This document shows, one piece after another, positions 58,201 through 63,059 of a DNA stretch of 64,000 bases. Position 1 is the stretch's first letter, and each line of letters starts with the position of its first letter. Where the stretch lies: assembly GCF_000699445.3 (NCBI RefSeq), contig NC_067196.1, positions 25,747,116-25,811,115 of the forward strand. Direction: 5' to 3'. This DNA comes from Schistosoma haematobium. Taxonomy: Eukaryota > Platyhelminthes > Trematoda > Strigeidida > Schistosomatidae. Under the pieces are notes generated by a model. It had not been told where the DNA came from, searched no databases, and saw only the letters and a program-made list of their open reading frames with translations. A program made the translations under genes and the position numbers.

Positions 58201-60245
58201 ATTACGAAAAGCTTAAAAGTTGAACACCGTCTTTACGATAATACATCCGACCGATGAGTCACATATAGTATGAAACAGGAATCTGATTCCACGAATAACC
58301 ACAGTCCATCTATTCTAACTAACTAGTTATATTTAAAACATGATAATTACTGTTTTTATTATTTAACACACATAGACATACTTTAATTTCTATTCTCTTA
58401 TCATATTCTTTGTTTTAGATAGTCCAATGCCAGAATATGCAAGCGCTTCATTATTCAGTGGTACAGGAAGTGGAACAATAAGTTTAGGTCCAAATGATCT
58501 TAGAAATTCTATCATCTCAAAAACTACTTTTGATAGTTGTGATACACCGAATAAATATAAGCAATTGATGGAAACTTATTGTGTACCACAACATATGAAC
58601 TCATGTTTTTGGTCATCAAATTATAATAATGATTTAAATCACTGTCAGTTAAATTTTAATGGTATTCCTAAATTATCTACTATCACAGGGACAGTACAAA
58701 TGGCGGCAGCAACATCATCCGATAATACTCATAACAATACACAAAGTAGTAGTATAAATAATGAAAATCTCTCGGAGAGTTTAGATTCGAGTGGTATGTA
58801 TTATTTAACACATAAAAAACATAACAACGATGATAATAATAATGATAACATTTCTCCTAATTTAATTCAAAATCCTGCAGTGTTTTTACCGTTTACTGCT
58901 GGTGGTGGTACTTCACCGGCAGCAACAGCAGCAGCACCGCAACAACAACCACCACCACTGGGAGCACACTTAATACCGATTCGAACAATCGGCTTACGAT
59001 CTGGCAGTGGTATTGCTAGTGGTGGAATTATATTAGCGAATAGAGATAATTCAATATCCAACATTCATTATCAATCTGCTCTGACTACTACTACTCCTGC
59101 TAGTTCAAATCACTTCCATCATCACCATGGTGACGAGAATATGAAAGATTTAAACAATTTTACAATACAACAAACAACCACTATCACCCCAAATAGGTAG
59201 AAAAAGTTTTTCCTATATTTCTTAAATAATCAGAAATTTTTCTATTGTTAACCAATCATGTGTTGTTATTACGGCTGGAGTTTCCCCTAATTTCTATTTT
59301 AATCATTTTTTGTTTGATTCAGCATATAAATGATAAAATTTGAAAAGTCAATATACATATGCACGGTTCAATATTCAATTGTTATATTGTTCTCTTTGTG
59401 AATACATCCACTTTTTTGATTGATTTGACAAAATTCTAATTTGTTTTCCCTGTGATGATTATAGTTCTATTATCATTATCATTATTGTTATGAAGATATT
59501 TAACGCATACACACACACACACACACACATAGGAGTCGTAAAACACAATACATAATTGAGTGTAATCTCCTATTATTATTTGTATAATGATTACTAAAAA
59601 ACTAAGTTTTACCGTCGTTTTGTTATGCTTTTGGCTCTCCAGAAAATCTTTTCTAATTTGTAAACACCATTTTTTAATTATTGAAGTTGTTTTTTCTCTT
59701 ATCAAATGTGTGATACATAATGAAATTAATCAACAAATCAAGTCCTATAGATTGCGCTTTCTGTTGTTTGTGTACTTGTTTACTGAATGATCAGTTAGTT
59801 CAACGAACGATATAATTGTGTAAATCTTGTTAAAATATGAACAGCGGTAATAATAATAATATCTTCATATCAAAAGTCCATTCATGTATTTATGATGCCC
59901 TCCTCCCAAAAAGTAGTCATGTAATTTATGTTCATATTCAATAATTGGTTGGATGTATATGTTTTGGTCATGTACATTTCATACTCAATCACATTCATTA
60001 TCCTATATTATTATGCAATCTTTATATATGTATATGTTTATACAATTAGAGTTGTTCTATTTACGACTACCGAGTTGGGTTTTTTTTAAAAATTTTAATT
60101 ATAACGTGAACAGACCAATTAAGTTTCATGAAACAACGAACTTTTGAAGGTGTTATATAATAATCTTTAATTACTGAAATTTTTGTTTACCTTTTCTCTT
60201 CTGTTTTTTGTTACACACAGATGGAGGAGAGTAGGTGTAGATTGA
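11535..60245 (+). CDS. DDR: Discoidin domain receptor-like gene, 10 exons, 5'-partial
   Basis: Proposed join: 11535-11677, 22567-22653, 26503-26653, 30620-30958, 37361-37630, 48347-48529, 50524-51210, 54561-55076, 58419-59196, 60221-60245, giving about 1059 residues. DDRs are single-pass collagen receptors of the plasma membrane. Seen here: discoidin domain (residues about 1-127) with the GAWCPA and LRVELYG-like motifs of DDRs; DS-like domain (about 128-331) with the NDTNYDG sequon motif, GGLG, VGW and FDQARNFT; stalk (about 331-434); TM helix (about 435-460); basic RLKRYRKRR; then about 600 cytoplasmic residues rich in Ser, Asn, Gln and His. Every junction keeps frame: junctions 1-2 and 2-3 are phase 0, 3-4 through 8-9 are phase 1, the last is phase 2. 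Missing: signal peptide, first discoidin strands, and any kinase domain. Family identity is firm; the 3' end and completeness are uncertain. Confidence 0.88.
14139..14180 (-). repeat. Short RTE 3'-end relic
   Basis: The segment TTATGTCTGTTAATTCTCGT and the following AAAGGAGCATAGGCCGTTCT resemble the end of the RTE-like ORF at positions 51-95 (CGCCTGTTACTCCTCGTGAAG...GGAGCATAGGCCGCTC). Only about 40 bp are recognisable. Confidence 0.45.
15377..15436. repeat. (AT)n microsatellite, 60 bp
   Basis: About 30 uninterrupted AT units. Confidence 0.95.
18180..18310 (+). repeat. tRNA-like SINE fragment
   Basis: CTTGTTCGAATTCACC resembles a pol III B box (GTTCGAATTC) and is preceded by GAGACTGCGATTCTGGATGA. 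The family is not identified. Confidence 0.35.
18340..18470 (+). repeat. Dispersed repeat family B, copy
   Basis: Contains CTAGTAGCGACACTGCAACT, then GGGACTAGATA and CACTACTCAGTGATCAGTCA. Related, with the same order of motifs, to 24797-24925 and 48838-48965. Confidence 0.45.
21660..21965 (-). repeat. Degenerate hammerhead SINE
   Basis: The reverse strand has CTGAGGAGTCCCATACTGGG followed by AGTAAAC at about 21672-21716. Then come a decayed tRNA-like part and a 5' region whose CGGCTTCTCACC matches the other copies (CAGCTTCTCACTAG). The catalytic GAAA is disrupted. Confidence 0.55.
22567..22653 (+). CDS. DDR: DDR exon 2: discoidin domain, middle
   Basis: A 29-codon exon (87 nt, phase 0 at both ends) with acceptor TTTGTAG|AAT and donor AGCAAG|GTAAAT. 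It encodes NAFVPMFIIKYQRED followed by STKWYEYRMRNGSK. This matches the DDR strand-turn-strand of the form F-x-PMYKINYSRDGxRWxxWRNRxG, including the Trp and the Arg-Asn-Gly turn. It is too short to appear as an ATG-initiated ORF and was found by extending the domain from exon 1 through a 10.9-kb intron. The intron before it contains no other sequence that continues the domain. Confidence 0.88.
22870..23200 (-). repeat. Near-complete tRNA-derived hammerhead SINE
   Basis: Reverse strand order: 5' region (AGTGGAATTTAAACGTGTCG), A-box-like TTGCCTGCTCAGTGG, tRNA-like body, then the hammerhead at 22882-22927 (GCACTG, CTGACGAG, stem II, GAAA, TGGCCGTC, CAATGC). The core bases CTGANGA, GAAA and GTC are kept, but stem I has one mismatch and stem II mismatches. 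Confidence 0.7.
23203..23368 (+). repeat. Hammerhead copy between inverted tail sequences
   Basis: The left arm (23203-23260, GTTGTGGAGATTGTTGAG...GTTAGACCATCATTGA) is the approximate reverse complement of the right arm (23306-23368, TTTCAATGGCAGTCTAAC...AAACTCAACAATCTTCACGA). Between them lies a plus-strand hammerhead relic: TTGAGTAGTCCCATACTGTG, then ACGAAACGGCCATC and CAGTGC. Its cleavage triplet is ATC in place of GTC. Confidence 0.6.
24797..24925 (+). repeat. Dispersed repeat family B, copy
   Basis: Contains CTAGTAGCCACATACCACGT, TGGGATTCGACCATCA, TGACATACATGACATTGATC and CACTATTCAGTGATCGA, in family order. Confidence 0.45.
25960..25984. repeat. (CCCT)n tract
   Basis: About six CCCT units. 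Confidence 0.9.
26503..26653 (+). CDS. DDR: DDR exon 3: discoidin domain, C-terminal part
   Basis: Acceptor TTCTATTTAG|TTG and donor AATG|GTCAGT. The 151-nt exon starts in phase 0 and ends with one base that completes a GAT codon with exon 4. It encodes LLHANRNSQTIVIQLDPPII, then AKRLRILPYTMESNPKLMCL and RLAIYGSVFN. The PPIIAxRxRxxPY and MCLRxxxYG signatures are the end of the DDR discoidin domain. Oddity: vertebrate DDRs have Cys directly after the final YG, which forms a disulfide with an N-terminal Cys; here the residue is Ser (IYGS). The other Cys pair (WCP with MCLR) is kept. Confidence 0.88.
27862..27910. repeat. (AT)n microsatellite
   Basis: Uninterrupted AT dinucleotides. Confidence 0.95.
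28700..28890 (-). repeat. Degenerate hammerhead SINE
   Basis: AAGGCATTGAGCGGTTGTTT followed by CGTTCC corresponds, on the minus strand, to the GAAAC-GGCCGTC-CAGTGC segment of other copies. The CTGANGAG side is lost. Confidence 0.45.
30620..30958 (+). CDS. DDR: DDR exon 4: DS-like domain, first half
   Basis: Acceptor AAAATAG|AT and donor CAAG|GTTAGT; 339 nt, phase 1 at both ends. It encodes DGVVEYSIPEGDVYRL, a match to the DDR start DGLLSYTAPxGxxM. The LNDTNYDG motif is the counterpart of the YLNDSTYDG glycosylation sequon of DDR1. The exon continues with TGGLGLLMDKQYFEG and VVGW and ends in MLFKFDQ, which corresponds to VEMEFEFDR. It contains no cysteine. The upstream in-frame stretch rich in TTA/TTATT is intronic pyrimidine-rich sequence and not part of the protein. 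Confidence 0.9.
31382..31666. repeat. Perfect 53-bp inverted repeat with 179-bp spacer
   Basis: The arm 31382-31434 (ATTGAATAAGAAAAAGAGAA...) is the exact reverse complement of 31614-31666 (...TTCTCTTTTTCTTATTCAAT). The 12-bp sequence TTTGTGTGTTCA occurs at 31371-31382 and again at 31690-31701, close to the outer ends. It may be a foldback/MITE-like insertion or a long hairpin in the DDR intron transcript. Confidence 0.85.
32225..32345 (-). repeat. Degenerate hammerhead SINE
   Basis: AAAACCAGGAAGGACTGGGA and TTTCATCTTAGTATAGAGTC follow the minus-strand order of the family (tail, stem I, GAAA, stem II). The core is eroded. Confidence 0.45.
34905..35005 (+). repeat. Hammerhead-bearing SINE, 3' part
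   Basis: Hammerhead at 34912-34957: GCACTG, CTGAGGAG, TCCCATACTAAGA, CAAAAC in place of CGAAAC, AGTCGTC, CAGTGC. Stem I is perfect. The conserved G of GAAA is A here, so it is predicted inactive. Confidence 0.65.
36870..37115 (-). repeat. Two tandem degenerate SINE copies
   Basis: Two successive blocks begin with ATTGAAAACCAGGGATTACT and ATTGAAAATTAGGAACCTGT. Each is followed by TTTCA-type remnants of the minus-strand hammerhead and a short decayed body. Confidence 0.4.
37361..37630 (+). CDS. DDR: DDR exon 5: DS-like domain, second half
   Basis: Acceptor TTCTTTACAG|CT and donor AATCAT|GTAAGT; 270 nt, phase 1 at both ends. Joined to exon 4 it reads FDQARNFTQIRIHTLN, nearly the DDR2 motif FDRxRNFTxMKVH with its NFT sequon. 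It goes on through YIALFRRVSVQFSNGG, then WVPIDLGFRIGRYLRITLWF and WIVISEVTFES. The last part matches the closing strands of the DS-like domain (VPLGGRVARFLxCRFxFxxxWLLFSEISF). The exon has no cysteine, whereas vertebrate DDRs have a DS-like disulfide here. Confidence 0.9.
39715..39940 (-). repeat. tRNA-derived SINE, 5' and tRNA-like part
   Basis: The reverse strand carries CTGCTCACTGGTCTAGAGGT (A-box region) and, about 40 bp further, AGGTTCGAGTCCCGCATACA (perfect B box GGTTCGAGTCCC). The 5' region matches the copy at 22.9-23.2 kb. The hammerhead part is missing. Confidence 0.65.
40070..40185. repeat. Head-to-head hammerhead SINE ends
   Basis: A minus-strand end (GAGGAAGCACTGAATATCTG, TTTCGTCCTAGTGTATGG) is followed directly by a plus-strand one (CTACTGAGGAGTCTTGTACT, then AATGCTTCCTGGTTTTT). 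Both are degenerate. Confidence 0.5.
41429..41785 (+). mobile_element. Solo LTR of an LTR retrotransposon, 357 bp
   Basis: Begins TGTTGAACC and ends CTTATCA, so has TG...CA ends, and is flanked by a perfect 5-bp direct repeat AATAC at 41424-41428 and 41786-41790. Inside are a TATA box (TATAAATA, 41619-41626) and a poly(A) signal (AATAAA, 41755-41760) in the expected U3-R order, which gives the + orientation. No internal gag/pol sequence is attached, so it is a recombinational remnant. The family was not identified. Confidence 0.82.
43560..43850 (+). repeat. Dispersed repeat, copy 1 (unnamed)
   Basis: Shares GTGTACATCGGTT(G/C)AAG, an AATCCC(G/A)(G/A)AGTAGT-like segment and ATTGGTGGCAATA-type sequence, in the same order, with 57400-57660. 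The family is not recognised. Confidence 0.5.
45240..45480 (+). repeat. tRNA-like SINE fragment
   Basis: AACCAGATGGCGTTTAGAGC, then TGTTCGAGTTCTGG (B-box-like GTTCGAGTTC) about 35 bp later. The downstream TCTCATTAGAGGTGT resembles the 5' region of the hammerhead SINEs. Confidence 0.35.
45950..46200 (-). repeat. Degenerate SINE copy lacking the hammerhead
   Basis: A tail-like AATCGTGAAGATTATTGAAT, then TTGAGTCGGCATTCAACAGT, TTGGTGGTGGATCGTC and ACTAGTCACAACTTCTCATT, the minus-strand order of the family's tRNA-like and 5' parts. Confidence 0.45.
47087..47149. repeat. (AT)n microsatellite
   Basis: Long AT run with a short imperfect left end. On the minus strand it yields a spurious Tyr-Ile repeat ORF. 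Confidence 0.95.
48347..48529 (+). CDS. DDR: DDR exon 6: extracellular stalk
   Basis: Acceptor ACCTATTTCAG|CA and donor AAAAAG|GTAAGA; 183 nt, phase 1 at both ends, open throughout in the frame demanded by exons 5 and 7. It encodes SYLSNEVVLQTEQSDDPIQK, an acidic middle (DFDSTDIDLEAERLL) and a Ser/Lys-rich end. There is no recognisable domain, as expected for the poorly conserved extracellular juxtamembrane stalk of DDRs. The support is indirect: good splice sites, exact phase, no stop codons, and the right place in the protein. It is absent from an ATG-based ORF scan. Confidence 0.8.
48838..48965 (-). repeat. Dispersed repeat family B, copy
   Basis: On the reverse strand: CACTGCAACTTGGTCGATTG, AATTCGACTAGCACTAAGTG, AACATGACATTGGTGACTAC and TCAGTGATCAG. 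Confidence 0.5.
49020..49118 (+). repeat. Dispersed repeat family B, copy
   Basis: GTTTAACACTAAATGACTAG, ACACACATGATTTAAATTAC and TACTCAGGAATTGACC follow the family order on the plus strand. It faces the minus-strand copy that ends about 55 bp upstream. Confidence 0.4.
49600..50110. mobile_element. GC-rich inserted block, probable mobile-element fragment
   Basis: The composition shifts sharply to GC-rich over about 400-500 bp inside AT-rich intron. It begins around GTGTCGAGCTAGATC and runs through CCCTGGTACGGCCGAAGGTG to GTACCCCCTTGTACC, then (AAAT)n near 49985. AATATT occurs at both 49597-49602 and 49971-49976, a possible 6-bp flanking repeat. Several overlapping short ORFs in different frames reflect composition. 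The block looks like the 3' end of a non-LTR element or an LTR-like fragment; the class is not settled. Confidence 0.45.
50524..51210 (+). CDS. DDR: DDR exon 7: transmembrane helix and proximal cytoplasmic tail
   Basis: Acceptor TTATTTACAG|AT and donor ATCAAG|GTAATC; 687 nt, phase 1 at both ends. After a Ser/Thr-rich stalk end comes a hydrophobic helix of about 26 residues (VPYIIAIICCCLGSFAFACF and on to MIF) at about 50652-50729. It is followed by RLKRYRKRRLKKLQKQQK, a strong stop-transfer signal that sets an outside-to-inside topology. The CCC run and later Cys are candidate palmitoylation sites. The cytoplasmic part is low complexity (Ser, Asn, His, Gln) with scattered Tyr, including NHYATDIHS, which resembles the HYAEADI phosphotyrosine motif of vertebrate DDR juxtamembrane regions; that resemblance is suggestive only. 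Confidence 0.88.
52210..52268. repeat. (TAA)n microsatellite
   Basis: About 19 TAA units, preceded by TTCTTCTTA. Confidence 0.95.
54190..54430. repeat. Facing SINE relics
   Basis: Minus-strand relic at 54190-54290 (AGAAGGCATTGGACAGTTGT). Plus-strand relic at 54310-54430 with B-box-like CTGGATTCAATCCC, then AACTGCTGAGGGGTCTTGTA and TCTAGTGTTTTGCTAG. Confidence 0.5.
54561..55076 (+). CDS. DDR: DDR exon 8: cytoplasmic, Asn-rich and proline-rich
   Basis: Acceptor ACATTGTAG|AT and donor CCATAG|GTATGT; 516 nt, phase 1 at both ends, open in the frame set by exon 7 (IDQ + DGLLAFQLLQHG). The protein is low complexity with Asn runs (NNSNNNNS, NSNNNVNNG) and the proline tract LPPPPPPPDQPLPPLPTL at about 54876-54930. 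The tract is a candidate ligand for SH3, WW or EVH1 domains. It ends with an Ala-rich stretch containing SPVYPYAATAAA. No catalytic domain is present. The upstream ATG at 54524 lies in the intron and is not needed. Confidence 0.8.
55331..55500 (-). repeat. Sm-alpha-type SINE with degenerate hammerhead
   Basis: On the reverse strand: GATCTGGACTCAGTAGCTGA (A-box region), GAGTTCCAGTCCCGGAATGA (B-box region), then CCAGTTGATGAGTCCCAAAC, AGGACAAAGTGAGCGTCCTG and GATTTCTCTGTTAG. This matches the Sm-alpha hammerhead layout (CTGATGAGTCCCAAATAGGA, CGAAACGCGCGTC). Core changes (C to T in CUGAUGA, altered GAAA) predict loss of activity. Confidence 0.75.
56715..56995 (-). repeat. Complete tRNA-derived hammerhead SINE
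   Basis: The reverse strand shows GCAGGCCCAGTGGTCTAGAG (A box) and GGTCCTGGGTTCAAACCCTG (B box). About 30 bp on is the hammerhead at 56802-56847: GCACTG, CTGAGGAG, a perfect stem II GTTCCACATTGGAAC, AAAAC in place of GAAAC, GGTCGTT, CAGTGC. The tail follows. The lost G and GTT triplet make it probably inactive. This copy best shows the pol III promoter-plus-ribozyme layout. Confidence 0.75.
57005..57180 (+). repeat. tRNA-derived hammerhead SINE facing the previous copy
   Basis: GGCTCAGCATCTGCGTG, then GTCCTGGGTTCGAGTGTCCC (B box), then a hammerhead relic at 57080-57125: GCACTG, CCGAGGAT, TCTCATAATAGGA, CGGAAT, GGCCGTC, CAGTGC. Stem I is perfect; the core has several substitutions. Confidence 0.7.
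57400..57660 (+). repeat. Dispersed repeat, copy 2 (unnamed)
   Basis: TGGAACCTGACACATGTGTA, CATCGGTTCAAGC and AATCCCAAAGTAGTAAAG follow the order of 43560-43850. It is A-rich toward the end. Confidence 0.5.
58419..59196 (+). CDS. DDR: DDR exon 9: distal cytoplasmic tail
   Basis: Acceptor TTTGTTTTAG|AT; phase 1 entry joins exon 8 as LSI + DSPMPEYASAS. The frame stays open for 260 codons to a TAG at 59198-59200. That stop overlaps a good donor (AATAG|GTAGAA), so the exon may either end the protein there or splice on in phase 2. Content: PEYASASLFSGTGSGTISLG near the start, Asn/Asp runs (NNDDNNNDN), Ala/Gln/Pro repeats and an HFHHHHG run. A second candidate donor in phase 1, AGTG|GTATGT, lies at 58793/58794. 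No kinase motif (GxGxxG, HRD, DFG) is encoded. The long open frame in AT-rich DNA supports real coding despite the low complexity. Confidence 0.78.
59197..60220 (+). other. Candidate DDR intron 9 (1.0 kb), or 3' UTR if unspliced
   Basis: Starts GTAGAA, ends ACACAG. Contains a (CA)n tract at about 59506-59529. If the TAG at 59198 is used as the stop codon, this stretch is 3' UTR instead. Confidence 0.45.
59506..59529. repeat. (CA)n microsatellite
   Basis: About 12 CA units downstream of DDR exon 9. Confidence 0.9.
60221..60245 (+). CDS. DDR: Possible last DDR exon (8-residue C-terminus)
   Basis: If exon 9 ends at 59196, the next convincing acceptor is the pyrimidine-rich TTTTTTGTTACACACAG at 60220. 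In the required phase the exon reads (AG)A TGG AGG AGA GTA GGT GTA GAT and then TGA at 60243-60245, adding RWRRVGVD. The alternative is that translation simply stops at 59200 without this splice; both end without a kinase domain. A 40-codon ATG frame starting at the exon's first base is T-rich and unlike a protein domain. The exon is inferred from splice signals alone. Confidence 0.4.
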
Positions 60246-61150
60246 ATCGACTAATACTACTATTAATTCCCACTGTTTATATTGTACTCCTGGGTTTTTT
60301 CTTTCTAGATTCATTTCTATTTCAGATTCATTTTTATGCCTAAAGAATTTATGTAGGTGAGGCAGACCAGTTTACTGTCATCTCATTACATACTAAGTTA
60401 TTTTCACTCCTTTCTTTCTTGACTAGTCACTTTTGTTTCTTCACTATCAGCGTGAAGCGTTATTTGTCAATGATTTCTTCATTAAGAATAAACCAAATAG
60501 TTATGGTTATCTGATACACTTTGTTCAGTTTCGCCCTGTGTAATTTCTCCTGTTAACTTCGTCTTATCTGTTTTGTTTTCTGTTTTATTTCTCTGGTTAT
60601 TGTTATCGTCCTATCCAGTCATTATCATTGTTTTTTCTCTGCTACCCGCCTCCTTTATGGTCTTTTTCTCTATGAAATTTCAAACATGAATAAATATTTC
60701 ATTGAGCGCCTTGATTTGTTATATGAATTTATTCATATATCTATATATAGACATACATTCATACGTACACATGTTCATATTTGATATTTGTATGTTTATT
60801 TATTTATATTATCTTTCTTTCTTTTCTCAAAAAGTAATAAGCAACAAATAAACACATTTACTTGTTGACAGATTTTTTTCCCGTTTCACTTTTCTTCTTA
60901 CACCGTCCTCTTTGTTTTATTATCTTCTTGGCTTTTTGTGACGAACACACACTCACACATGGAACAGTCTACGGCTTTTTTATTTGTATGCGAGAATTTG
61001 AAGGCTGTTATTGATTTATATTATTATAATTATTATTGTTACTATTATTACTATTATTATTATTCTGATTAAGTCAATCGGGATCAGTATTGTATTATTC
61101 CTTTGTACATTGTTTACTAAAAATAAACTCTTGTAGTAAAATGAATTTCA
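60246..61150 (+). other. Putative 3' UTR of the DDR-like gene
   Basis: T-rich, stop-dense sequence following the last candidate stop codon. It holds several AATAAA hexamers: near 60487, 60690, 60845 and at 61122-61127, the last followed by a GT-containing stretch (CTTGTAGTAAAATG). The sequence is consistent with a long 3' untranslated region with alternative poly(A) sites; transcript evidence would be needed to choose. If kinase exons exist beyond the window, this would be the 3' end of a short isoform only. Confidence 0.45.
61122..61127 (+). promoter_or_regulatory. Candidate poly(A) signal AATAAA
   Basis: Last AATAAA of the T-rich block downstream of the DDR stop codon, in the context CTAAAAATAAACTCTTGTAG. 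The hexamer is common by chance in DNA this AT-rich, so only its place after the last exon supports it. Confidence 0.35.
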
Positions 61151-62429
61151 ATCTTTTGATAAAAATCAAATATGAGACATATTTTCCGTATATTGTTAGG
61201 GTAGTTTGAAGTCGGGGGGAAAGGTTTGGACGTAGTTTTTCGTACTGGTTGACACTTTAGCTAAGTACAGGTATTCGGAATCTTGATGAAACTAATACTG
61301 TCGATAAAATACGAAGTCGTGTCACCCAGTTTCATGGTTTCAGATGAATTATAGCAGTATAAAAAAACTTGATCGAACAAATATTTACTAGGTTATAACT
61401 CGATGATCAATCTATGTAGACATAGTAATCCTATAGGGGGTCACTTGTGACCTGGACTTCCTGGTAGTAACTTCATTGATATGGGTTCACATGTCAACAA
61501 AGATACGGCCTAGGTCAACCAGCCAGGCCTCTTGGGTTATTAACTACAACCACTTAGCACCAGATCAATAATTCTTTATGCAATATTTGTTGAAGTTTCA
61601 TTAGTTACTAACTGTTTGAATCGTGAACGTTTGTTCAGGTGAAAATCAATTTATTGGCAAGCTTCAACTCATCATTAAACCCAAGGATATGTTCAAAAAT
61701 GTGAAAAAACGGGGTTGTTTCATTTTTTCTTGGATAATCTGTCACATTTTTTAAAATCCGAATCCAGTTATTTCAGAGAAGTTAGGTAGGAATGATACTA
61801 GTTGACTTCAAGCATCAAATTCTCATGTATATATATATATTCTAAGACTATATGTTCTATGTGGTATTCATAGAACTGAAAAGTCTTTACATTTTATTGG
61901 TGAATAATTCTATCTGATTTCAAGCTCACCCGAAAGCTTGTTTCACTAAATAAGCCTGTCAATAAAGAAGTTACTGTATACATTTTTATTTTGTTATTAG
62001 GATATTGGGTGCCAGTATATTCGTGAATAATATAACTTTTTCAATGTGGAGTACTTATTTACGTATGTTCTATTTGATGAGATCACATAAATGCTGATAA
62101 GGTTGGTTTTATGTAAACAAAACTAGACAATTTATTATCTTTACAGATGAAAAATGTCTAACTACATTTTGATCGGAAATAGTACTAGTAAATAGATGTG
62201 TAGTTATGATCAGTTAACCAAGTGTGAAATTCTTTTCAAAAATACAACTGAAAAATAAATACAAATTCATGTGACGTTCTTCAGTGATTCTTTTATCACA
62301 TGTGAGTCATTCAAGACTAATTAAATAAGTTTTTTCAGTTCATTTAAAAATGATTTGTTAAGATGAGTTTTAGAGATTTACGTATCACATAAAATGATGA
62401 TTCAACTTGACTTCCTATAAATCATAAAA

Positions 62430-62640
62430 TTTATTTCACTGATTGAAATCATGATTCAGTTGAAGTCATGGAAAGCCTGGAAGCACTGGACGGCCGTTTC
62501 GTCCTAGTATGAGACTCTTCAGCAGTGCTCATCTGCGATCTGAGATCCGAACGCAGGACCTATCAGTCTCTCGCCAGGTCTAGCTTCAATTGACTCATGA
62601 TTTCATACAGTGAAATTTCTAAAATCTCCACAAAACCCCT
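62430..62640 (-). repeat. Hammerhead SINE with inverted tail on both sides
   Basis: Left arm 62431-62465 (TTATTTCACTGATTGAAATC...) and right arm 62584-62618 (CTTCAATTGACTCATGATTT...) are approximate reverse complements. Between them the minus strand holds a partial tRNA-like part (CTGCGTTCGGATCTC, B-box-like) and the complete hammerhead core described separately. Confidence 0.65.
62483..62528 (-). ncRNA. Hammerhead ribozyme with complete catalytic core
   Basis: Minus-strand order: GCACTG (stem I), CTGAAGA (fits CUGANGA), stem II GTCTCATACTAGGAC, GAAA, palindromic ACGGCCGT (minimal stem III), cleavage triplet GTC, then CAGTGC closing a perfect 6-bp stem I. All invariant positions are present. 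In the related Sm-alpha family, ribozymes with this circularly permuted type I layout self-cleave. With so short a stem III, activity may need dimers or multimers. Expression is unknown. Confidence 0.65.
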
Positions 62641-63059
62641 TCTGATAATAAAATTTATTGTCTGGGACGGTGTTTTTGAGAGCAACCACACAAATACTAA
62701 AGTAACTTCAGTAAACAATGGGTATTCAATAAAAGTCAATTTATAAATATTAACTGGAAGAAATATACTAGTTAAACCTCCACTTTGAAGCGGTCGACTT
62801 GAACTCTCAGAACAGCTGTTAGCTCATTGAATAACATTGTACTGACTTATTGCTAAGTTAGTCATTTCATATAGGATGGAGTACAAGAGGTAATATCCAG
62901 TGTAATTAACTTGTTATATTGTACTTGTAACAATCAGTACATTAGAACAATAGACAGAAACTCATATAAATAAGTCTTTGAACACAAACAAAATAAATTT
63001 GTTGATCACCTCCGAATAATTATCAATGTTGTTAACAGATCTACCATTTATATAGGCCG

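Larger units (their letters stand above)
55077..58418 (+). other. DDR intron 8 (3.3 kb)
   Basis: Starts GTATGT, ends TTTTAG. Contains an Sm-alpha-type SINE at 55331-55500 (minus), two head-to-head hammerhead SINEs at 56715-57180, and a dispersed repeat at 57400-57660. An open frame at 55827-56066 is short and unrecognised. Confidence 0.75.
61151..63059. other. Non-coding downstream region
   Basis: No gene recognised. Contains the SINE with a complete hammerhead core (62430-62640). Kinase-domain signatures (GxGxFGxV, HRDLA, DFG) were looked for by eye on the + strand and not seen. Confidence 0.6.

Noticed and set aside
58867..59064. Minus-strand ORF opposite DDR exon 9
   Set aside because: Antisense shadow of the coding exon; its Ala/Gly runs are the complement of the codon repeats.
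60221..60340. 40-codon ATG frame beginning at the candidate last exon
   Set aside because: It is T-rich with no domain and is out of phase with exon 9; more likely 3' UTR.
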